Source: Acidobacteriota bacterium (lineage in GTDB: Bacteria > Acidobacteriota > Blastocatellia > Pyrinomonadales > Pyrinomonadaceae). From it: a stretch of 10,955 nt of DNA. The DNA lies in NCBI GenBank assembly GCA_023391155.1, contig JAEWBM010000202.1, forward strand, positions 1-10,955, written 5' to 3'. The notes under the pieces are model-generated. The model worked only from the letters and a program-made list of their open reading frames with translations, ran no database searches and was not told the origin of the DNA. Shown here one piece after another: positions 1 through 5,051 of this stretch (the first letter of the stretch is position 1; the number at the start of each line of letters is the position of its first letter). The position numbers were made by a program, and so were the translations under genes.

Positions 1-464
1 GCCCTGAAGTTATACTTCGCATGCCGGACCTTGCCGATCGCCCCATCGCGCAGCATCTTCCACGCCTGCTGCCGACCCGGCTGAAATCGCAGCTCGTGAT
101 CGATCAGCATCAGCCTCCCCAAGCCCTTCGCCGCTGCGGCCATCTCCTCAGCCTCGCCAACGGTCATCGCCATCGGCTTTTCGGCCAATATGTGCTTACC
201 TTGCTCGACGGCAAAAAGCACCATCTCTTTATGAAGCTTCGGCGGTGTCGTTATGCAGACCAGATCAACCTCGTCCCGCCCGACCGTCTCCCGCCAGTCG
301 TCTGTGTAGTGCCCAACGCCAAACTTCTTCGCCGTCGCCTCTGCATTTGTCCGCGACCCGCTCGCGATCGATACGACCTCCGCCCCGTCGCATTCCAGAA
401 AGGCGGGGATCTGCACATTTTTCGCAAAGCCCGTTCCGATTATCCCGATCTTTACTGTTGCCAT
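1..464 (-). CDS. Gfo/Idh/MocA family oxidoreductase, N-terminal part (cut by window edge)
   Basis: Reading leftwards from an ATG at 464-462, about 154 codons are open to the window edge; the C-terminal part lies outside. The protein starts MATVKIGIIGTGFAKN, a Rossmann beta-strand followed by the glycine-rich dinucleotide loop (GxGxxx). About 90 residues on, HILAEKPMAM carries the EKP motif whose lysine is a conserved catalytic/cofactor residue of this family, and VDLVCITTPPKLH matches the usual strand before it. Known members are cytoplasmic NAD(P)-dependent dehydrogenases acting on sugars, inositols or related polyols; the substrate cannot be told because the C-terminal sheet domain is missing. 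The start is chosen because it sits directly before the first beta-strand. A GAAGG lies only 1 nt upstream, too close to be a normal ribosome site, while GAGGAG at 478-483 is 13 nt upstream. Family call is firm; specificity unknown. Confidence 0.9.
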   Translation of the reverse strand, partial: MATVKIGIIGTGFAKNVQIPAFLECDGAEVVSIASGSRTNAEATAKKFGVGHYTDDWRETVGRDEVDLVCITTPPKLHKEMVLFAVEQGKHILAEKPMAMTVGEAEEMAAAAKGLGRLMLIDHELRFQPGRQQAWKMLRDGAIGKVRHAKYNFR

Positions 465-494
465 ACCTTCAATGATACTCCTCAAACCGAATCC

Positions 495-525
495 AAAACA
501 AAAAACCGGACGCGACAGCCCGGTT
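495..525 (-). terminator. Rho-independent terminator after the PilZ gene
   Basis: On the minus strand AACCGG (525-520) and CCGGTT (509-504) form a 6-bp stem with a 10-nt loop, followed by TTTTTTGTTTTG. It begins 26 nt past the PilZ stop and ends about 30 nt before the oxidoreductase start, so it should separate these two leftward genes. The stem is short but GC-rich and the T-run is good. Confidence 0.65.
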
Positions 526-551
526 CGTTGCTGCTTTATTAAAACGTTTCT

Positions 552-1019
552 CTAATTCCCGCCCATTTCCAGGCCCGGGGTATGTGCCTTTTGCCGGCGA
601 ATTCCATACCGCAAAAAGTGGTTATATGCCTCGCGGTCCGCTTCGCTGATCGCAGTTATTTCGGCCCCGATCAGATACCTTTCCGCCGACAGGTGCATCC
701 CCACCCGCTCATACCGACGTCCGACGAGCTTCATCGAAACCTTTCCGCTCGGCAGGTCGATCTCGGCATTGAGCACGCGGTCTTGGCCGACAAGGTAATT
801 TTCTTTAACCCGGATGGCCGAAACGATAAATCCCACTCCCGTCTCACTTAGGTCAGCGGTCTCGCCGGTTATATATAATTTCTCGTTTGGTGCGTGGAGT
901 CGCCCTGTGGTGTGCAGCGGCTGAAAACTGATCTTGATCGGAGCGTTGTGCTTTTTACGGGCGGAATGCGACCGTTCAGCCACAAGTCCCGTCAGTTTTG
1001 TCACAAGTTTTCTGATCAT
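552..1019 (-). CDS. PilZ-domain protein
   Basis: A 155-residue soluble protein without signal peptide or membrane segment. PilZ domains are small beta-barrels; many bind cyclic di-GMP and pass the signal to motility, pili or polysaccharide systems. The second PilZ motif, (D/N)xSxxG, is clear as DLSETG at residues 56-61, followed by VGF, with a beta-rich pattern through residues 25-130 (for example the VSMKLVGRRYERVGMHL stretch). The first motif, RxxxR, is not canonical: the basic stretch R16-SHSA-R21-KKH has arginines five apart, so cyclic di-GMP binding is uncertain. The ATG at 1019 lacks a clear Shine-Dalgarno sequence; the nearest purine run (AGGAC) is more than 15 nt upstream. The gene lies 96 bp downstream of the exported pilin-like protein gene on the same strand, which is compatible with, but does not show, a link to pili. 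Confidence 0.8.
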   Translation of the reverse strand: MIRKLVTKLTGLVAERSHSARKKHNAPIKISFQPLHTTGRLHAPNEKLYITGETADLSETGVGFIVSAIRVKENYLVGQDRVLNAEIDLPSGKVSMKLVGRRYERVGMHLSAERYLIGAEITAISEADREAYNHFLRYGIRRQKAHTPGLEMGGN

Positions 1020-1062
1020 TTAATTAGTGATGCCGGGCCGTCCTGTAATGATGTCCCGTAAA

Positions 1063-1091
1063 TCGATAATGATAGCTTATATTTGCGTCAA
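1063..1091 (-). promoter_or_regulatory. Weak candidate promoter for the PilZ gene
   Basis: On the minus strand TTGACG (1091-1086) resembles a -35 box (5 of 6) and is followed after 17 nt by TATCGA (1068-1063), a poor -10. A better -10 match, TATCAT at 1074-1069, is too close to that -35. The stretch is AT-rich relative to its surroundings and lies 44-72 nt upstream of the PilZ start, so some promoter here is plausible, but the exact boxes are uncertain. Confidence 0.25.
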
Positions 1092-1115
1092 ACCAAAGTC
1101 GACACCCCTAAACCC

Positions 1116-1964
1116 TTATTTTCCAAGCGGTTTCCCGCCGTTATCCGTGCCTGTTACTCGCGGCAGCCCTTCGTTTGCCGGCTGCAGAAGGTAGCTCATC
1201 TTCCCCGTCTTTCCGTAGTCGGCGGGCGTCGCCGTCGCATAATACGAACTGCCGCTCGCCTCGACGTGCAGTTCAAACTTGTATCCCGTCGATTCGCTGG
1301 TCGTGACGTCCGCCGGAAGATATCCGATCTCGATCAGCTTGCTCATATCCGCGTATTTGCCGCCGTTCTCGACCGAGTAAGCGATCTGTGCCTTCGCGAT
1401 CCGCTCCAGCATCGCCTTCGCCTCTTCCTGGTGTGTCTCGATCTTTAGCGCGTAGAAATAGTTCTTCCCCTCTCGCTTGATCGCCTCTTCGGCAGTTTCG
1501 TCAACGGTCAGGATCACCCAGTGATCGCCGTTCTTTCTTAGCTGCACCTCTTGCAGCTCGAGCGTGTCCGGGTCGTCGCCGGGCAGCTTAGCCGTGACGG
1601 TCGCATTTTCGCCCGAGATTATCTCGCCGTTGATCTCAAGCTCCGCGGGAACCAGCCGCGCGATCGCCGCAAAGTCCACCGAAAATTCCTTTAGCTCATC
1701 GTCCGTCAGCCCCTCTATCGCCGGCCGCAAATTCGTCAGGTGTATCGCCTCGCGAAACTTGCCCTCGCGTAGGCGCGTGTAAAACGCCCTGACGGTGTCA
1801 GCGGGGGAATTCGGCGTGATGGTTATTGCCGCATCGGGTTTGCCGGTATCTGCCGGCAACGCAGGGGCCGATGTCCTCGAAGCCTCAGCGGTACAAGCAC
1901 CGCCGACGATTACGGTGACAAGCGATATGGACAAGACTGCGAACCGCAGGATTTTGGGAAGCAT
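1116..1964 (-). CDS. Exported protein with NTF2-like region and pilin-like C-terminal domain
   Basis: A 282-residue protein. Residues 1-24 (MLPKILRFAVLSISLVTVIV then GGAC) form a signal sequence. Cys24 suggests a lipoprotein, but the preceding GGA is not a good lipobox, and cleavage after AEA (26-28) by signal peptidase I is also possible. Residues about 52-155 resemble NTF2-like/DUF4878 domains: SPADTVRAFYTRLREGKF, then alternating strands ending in GDHWVILTVDE. Residues about 176-260 resemble the globular part of acidobacterial type IV pilins: EEAKAMLERIAKAQIAYS, GGKYADMSKLIEIGYLP, then YYATATPADYGKTGKMSY. The hydrophobic prepilin helix is absent, so it should not polymerise as a pilin. The reading frame is open further upstream to 2114, but the 1964 start is preferred because it has GAGG at a 9-nt spacing, begins a signal peptide, and leaves a leader with strong promoter and RNA structure. 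The function is unknown; the domain reading is from recalled family patterns. Confidence 0.75.
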   Translation of the reverse strand: MLPKILRFAVLSISLVTVIVGGACTAEASRTSAPALPADTGKPDAAITITPNSPADTVRAFYTRLREGKFREAIHLTNLRPAIEGLTDDELKEFSVDFAAIARLVPAELEINGEIISGENATVTAKLPGDDPDTLELQEVQLRKNGDHWVILTVDETAEEAIKREGKNYFYALKIETHQEEAKAMLERIAKAQIAYSVENGGKYADMSKLIEIGYLPADVTTSESTGYKFELHVEASGSSYYATATPADYGKTGKMSYLLQPANEGLPRVTGTDNGGKPLGK

Positions 1965-1973
1965 CAGCAAAAG

Positions 1974-1977
1974 CCTC
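1974..1977 (-). promoter_or_regulatory. Ribosome binding site that sets the 1964 start
   Basis: GAGG on the minus strand, 9 nt before the ATG at 1964-1962. It supports this start over the in-frame ATG 150 nt upstream, which would add a cysteine- and histidine-rich stretch with no family resemblance and would overlap the predicted promoter. Confidence 0.6.
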
Positions 1978-2041
1978 AATATGTTTGAATTTAAATTGCC
2001 GGAAAAAAAGTGGCTAAGCCCAAAGGGGATATCGGGCGGAA

Positions 2042-2088
2042 TTTGCTTCCCTTGGGCGTGTTGGAAGCAAAGATGTGCAAGACACGCC
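2042..2088 (-). promoter_or_regulatory. Structured 5' leader with interleaved stems (pseudoknot-like)
   Basis: On the minus strand, starting at the predicted transcription start near 2088, four segments occur in order: GGCGTGT (2088-2082), TTTGCTTCC (2071-2063), ACACGCC (2061-2055) and GGAAGCAAA (2050-2042). The first pairs perfectly with the third (7 bp), the second with the fourth (9 bp). This order is that of an H-type pseudoknot with connecting stretches of 10, 1 and 4 nt; the 4-nt crossing of a 7-bp stem is tight, so the stems could instead be mutually exclusive. A further alternative pairing exists between GCCCAA (2057-2052) and TTGGGC (2023-2018), followed 8 nt later by seven T (2009-2003). 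I do not recognise a known riboswitch class. The leader to the ATG is about 124 nt. Confidence 0.5.
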
Positions 2089-2094
2089 ACGGGC

Positions 2095-2123
2095 ATTATA
2101 GCGTGCCTGCACAAAAAGGTAAA
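2095..2123 (-). promoter_or_regulatory. Sigma-70-type promoter for the exported pilin-like protein gene
   Basis: On the minus strand a perfect TATAAT (2100-2095) follows TTTACC (2123-2118, 4 of 6 to the -35 consensus) with an ideal 17-nt spacer. The transcript should begin around 2088. The -35 box lies in the 3' arm of the OPT terminator hairpin, so termination and initiation share the same bases. Confidence 0.7.
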
Positions 2124-2138
2124 ACAAAATTTTTACCT
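2111..2138 (-). terminator. Terminator after the OPT transporter gene
   Basis: On the minus strand AGGTAAAA (2138-2131) pairs with TTTTACCT (2124-2117), a perfect 8-bp stem with a 6-nt loop, and runs on into TTTTTGTG. It starts 11 nt after the OPT stop. The stem is AT-rich, so termination may be partial. On the plus strand the same hairpin is followed by CTGGCG and not by a T-run, so it works only leftwards. Confidence 0.55.
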
Positions 2139-2149
2139 GGCGAAAAAAT

Positions 2150-4516
2150 CTATTCCACCGGATCGGTCGATGCTTTGCCGTTCTTCCGGCTAAATACAAG
2201 ATCGCGTCCCGTCAGATAAAGGAACACCGCCAATATAATGAACGGTACCAGCCCGAGAATGTCGGCATAGGCCCCTTCATAGAACGGGTTTCCGCTGGCT
2301 GCCATTTCGTTAAATCGGTTCATCAGGTCGGTGAAATATACCGCCGACAGGGCCACTAATATCCCCGCCAATGCGCCGCCCGCGATGTAACCCGACGCCA
2401 ACAGGACGCCCGAACTCTTATCAGTTTCGGCGATGAACTCTTCTTCCGTCAGGTCCTTCTCGGCAAACTTCCGTTTTAGATATTTATCTACTGCCCATCG
2501 CACCATACCGCCCACAAATATCGGCGACGATGCCGAGATCGGCAGGTAAAGCCCGACCGCAAATGCCAGCGACGATATCCCGCATAGTTCCAGCGTCACC
2601 GCGATCATCACCCCAAATAGCACAAGCGCCCACGGCAGCTGCTGGCTCAGGATCCCCTGGATGATGTAACTCATCAGCGTGGCTTTCGGCGCTCGATATT
2701 TCTCGACCGTCTGCGTCACGGGGTTCCCGTTCGCATCCACGCCCGTCTGCACCTCGCTAATCACCCCGTTGATTCCCGGGTCGACCAAATATGCCGGCTT
2801 TCCCTGCATGTTCACAAGGTACTTCCCTGCCGGCCCGATCGTCGTGTCTGTGTTGTGCCACACGCGGTAGTTTGCCGTGTCTTGTGTGCCGAAATACCCC
2901 TGAACGCGCTCCGACCTAAACTCCCCGTTGCTGGTCACCAAAGCATCCGCCGGTACCTGAAAGTCCGGTGCGAACTGCGTCTGCTCGACCGGCTGATATA
3001 CCGACGAGGAATCATTTAGCTGGATCAAGATCGGCCCCAGCAGCAGTGCCGACGACAGCGCACCCACCAAAATGGCCGTCTGCTGTTTCCACGGCGTTCC
3101 GCCTACCCAGAAGCCCGTCTTTAGGTCCTGCGATGTAGTCCCGCCGTTCGATGCCGCGATGCAGACGATGCCGCCCACGCTAAGCGCGGTCACAAAGTAC
3201 GGATCAGGCGCAGTCCACCCTAGCAGCAAGAACGCAAGCGATGTAAACAGCAGCGTCGCCACGGTCATGCCGGAGATCGGGTTGGACGAGGAACCGATCT
3301 CGCCCGTCAGCCGGGACGAGACCGTGACGAACAGAAATCCGAGAACGATGATCAGCACCGCACCCAGAATGTTCATCTTCAACGCCGGTAGGAACGTGAT
3401 CACAACGATCAACGCCAGTATTCCGATCATCACCCACTTGAGCGGGATGTCCCGCTCAGTCCGCGGCAGTTCGTTCATATCGGCCGCGTCATCCGTCCCG
3501 TTCCCCCGCCTCGCCCGGAAGTCGGAGATGCCGCCACGTATGCCATGCCATATCGTCGGCAGCGAGCGAAACAGGCTAATGATGCCGCCCGCCGTCACCG
3601 CACCCGCGCCGATGTACAAAATGTACTCACTCTGGATGCTCGCGGCTCCCTCGATCGGCATGTCCCTGATCAGCGTCTTCGCCGGCGCCAGTGGTTGCGT
3701 TAGCAGGTCGCCGAAATAGCGGATCATCGGGATCAGCACCCAGTACGCCATCGCGCCGCCGGCGAACATTATCCCGGCGATCCGCGGCCCGATGATGTAG
3801 CCCACGCCGAGCAGTGCGGGGTTGTTTTCAAGAGAAACGCTGCCGCCGCGAAACGGCTCGTCAAATTCCTTGGTCGGGTATTCGCGCCAGCCGCTGAACA
3901 CCTTCATTATCACGTTGTAGATAAAGCCGATGGTGAAGCCGCCGGCGATGATCATCCCGCCGCCCGCCGCCGACGCCTCGCCCTTTTGGGCGATCTCTGA
4001 ATACTGTTTCGATTCTTCAGAAGCGCTCGCGATCAGCACCTGTGCGCACGCTGTTCCCTCGGGGTATTTCAGAAGACCGTGCTGATCGCGGATCAGTGCA
4101 CGCCTCAGCGGGATCATCATCAAAATGCCCAGCAGCCCGCCGAGCACCGCCACCATCGTCACCCGCCAAACCTCGAGGTCAAACCCCAGGATCAATATCG
4201 CCGGCATCGTAACCCCGATACCGAACGCGATCGACTCGCCCGCCGAACCCGTCGTTTGAACGATGTTATGCTCCAGGATCGTCGCGTCTCGCGCGCCCAT
4301 CTTCGACAAGATCCGGAAGAGCGTCACCGAAATGACCGCCACCGGAATCGACGCACTCACCGTCAACCCGACCTTCAGCACCAGGTACAACGACGACGCC
4401 CCAAAGACCACGCCCAGCAGCGTCCCGACGATCAACGGCACCGGCGTCAGCTCTCTCAGCTTCGTAACGCTCGCCGGAATATAAGGCTTAAAGTTCTCGA
4501 GGAATGGGTTTTTCAT
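2150..4516 (-). CDS. OPT-family oligopeptide transporter
   Basis: A 788-residue, very hydrophobic protein with well over ten predicted membrane segments. OPT members are proton-coupled importers of peptides or metal-chelate complexes in the cytoplasmic membrane; the cargo here cannot be deduced. Recognisable conserved stretches in order are NIVQTTGSAGES (84-95), KYPEGTACAQVLIA (150-163), GEIGSSSNPISGMT (405-418), SNGGTTSQDLKTGFWVGGT (456-474) and LYLPISASSPIFVGG (656-670). A soluble insertion spans about residues 500-612 between membrane segments, with YLVDPGI at 576-582, as in the bacterial putative oligopeptide transporter subgroup. The length is complete for the family. The ATG at 4516 has no good Shine-Dalgarno; the first unit of the tandem palindromic array begins only 15 nt upstream, so the promoter must lie inside or beyond the array. 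The gene is divergent from the M14 peptidase, which could supply peptides outside the membrane, though this is only a context inference. Confidence 0.92.
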   Translation of the reverse strand: MKNPFLENFKPYIPASVTKLRELTPVPLIVGTLLGVVFGASSLYLVLKVGLTVSASIPVAVISVTLFRILSKMGARDATILEHNIVQTTGSAGESIAFGIGVTMPAILILGFDLEVWRVTMVAVLGGLLGILMMIPLRRALIRDQHGLLKYPEGTACAQVLIASASEESKQYSEIAQKGEASAAGGGMIIAGGFTIGFIYNVIMKVFSGWREYPTKEFDEPFRGGSVSLENNPALLGVGYIIGPRIAGIMFAGGAMAYWVLIPMIRYFGDLLTQPLAPAKTLIRDMPIEGAASIQSEYILYIGAGAVTAGGIISLFRSLPTIWHGIRGGISDFRARRGNGTDDAADMNELPRTERDIPLKWVMIGILALIVVITFLPALKMNILGAVLIIVLGFLFVTVSSRLTGEIGSSSNPISGMTVATLLFTSLAFLLLGWTAPDPYFVTALSVGGIVCIAASNGGTTSQDLKTGFWVGGTPWKQQTAILVGALSSALLLGPILIQLNDSSSVYQPVEQTQFAPDFQVPADALVTSNGEFRSERVQGYFGTQDTANYRVWHNTDTTIGPAGKYLVNMQGKPAYLVDPGINGVISEVQTGVDANGNPVTQTVEKYRAPKATLMSYIIQGILSQQLPWALVLFGVMIAVTLELCGISSLAFAVGLYLPISASSPIFVGGMVRWAVDKYLKRKFAEKDLTEEEFIAETDKSSGVLLASGYIAGGALAGILVALSAVYFTDLMNRFNEMAASGNPFYEGAYADILGLVPFIILAVFLYLTGRDLVFSRKNGKASTDPVE

Positions 4517-4531
4517 ATGTTCAGAACTCGT

Positions 4532-4824
4532 GGCAGAAACGCGAGTGTTAACGAGCGTGCCTTTCTCGCTCCCGGGCAGAAACGCGAGTGTTAACGAGCG
4601 TGCCTTTCTCGCTCCCAGAGAGAAACGCGAGTGTTAACGAGCGTGCCTTTTTCTCGCTCCCAGGCAGAAATGCGAGTGTTAACGAGCTTGCCCTTCTCGC
4701 TACCCGGGCAGAAACGCGAGTGTTAACGAGCGTGCCTTTCTCGCTCCCGGACAGAAACGCGAGTGTTAACGAGCGTGCCTTTCTCGCTCCCGGGCAGAAA
4801 CGCGAGTGTTAACGAACGTGCCTT
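4532..4824. repeat. Seven-unit tandem array of a 43-45 bp palindromic repeat
   Basis: The motif AGAAACGCGAGTGTTAACGA recurs with starts at 4535, 4578, 4621, 4666, 4710, 4753 and 4796, giving periods of 43, 43, 45, 44, 43 and 43 bp. Each unit is a roughly 30-bp core that begins GGC and ends GCGTGCC, whose ends are complementary around a central GTTAAC, plus a conserved 13-bp linker like TTTCTCGCTCCCG. Units 3, 4 and 7 carry small changes (TT insertion; AAATGCG and GCTTGCC; GAACGTG). The linker is as conserved as the core, so this is a minisatellite-like array of a REP-like element, not a CRISPR. It fills most of the intergenic region between two divergent genes. Confidence 0.9.
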
Positions 4825-4866
4825 CACGACGTCGGTCGGCTCAGGACCCGTCATCCCGCCGTCAGT

Positions 4867-4888
4867 ACCACCTGCGATAGCGGGTGGT
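4867..4888. repeat. Perfect 9-bp hairpin with GATA loop
   Basis: ACCACCTGC (4867-4875) and GCGGGTGGT (4880-4888) pair over 9 positions (one T-G wobble on the plus-strand RNA) around GATA. It is unrelated in sequence to the neighbouring array and has no T-run, so it is better read as a second type of REP-like hairpin than as a terminator. The rest of the stretch 4825-5036 shows no gene and no convincing promoter. Confidence 0.5.
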
Positions 4889-5036
4889 TGACCTTGCATT
4901 CGTTGCCACGTTCACCATACCGCGCCGCCGCCTCCACGCCCCTTTTCTTGTCGGAATGTACACCTCAACCGCTCCAAATGCAACGCTAAACTCAACACAC
5001 GCACCTACATCTGATAAAGTCTTCAAACCTTCTTTC

Positions 5037-5040
5037 GGAG
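5037..5040 (+). promoter_or_regulatory. Ribosome binding site that sets the M14 peptidase start
   Basis: GGAG 11 nt before the ATG at 5052. It supports this start over an in-frame GTG at 4884, which lies inside the GATA-loop hairpin and would place about 56 unrelated residues in front of a clear signal peptide. Confidence 0.6.
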
Positions 5041-5051
5041 CTAAAAATCTT

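Noticed and set aside
21..542. Plus-strand frame of 173 codons
   Set aside because: It is antisense to the oxidoreductase, whose motifs are clear, and runs through the terminator; no family resemblance.
1965..2114. N-terminal extension of the exported pilin-like protein to 2114
   Set aside because: It would put the start near the predicted promoter and inside the structured leader, and would bury the signal peptide 50 residues in.
4079..4594. Plus-strand frame rich in Arg, His and Gln
   Set aside because: Composition is that expected from the antisense strand of the hydrophobic OPT gene.
4588..4812. Open frame through the array encoding repeated RNASVNERAF peptides
   Set aside because: It arises only because the repeat lacks stops in this frame; there is no ribosome site and it would be wholly made of repeat.
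4532..4824. Array considered as CRISPR
   Set aside because: The inter-core linkers (about 13 bp) are as conserved as the cores and far too short to be spacers, and no cas genes are near.
4884..5051. Longer N-terminus for the M14 peptidase from a GTG at 4884
   Set aside because: The GTG lies within a hairpin element, the added residues have no family resemblance, and a signal peptide with GGAG begins at 5052.
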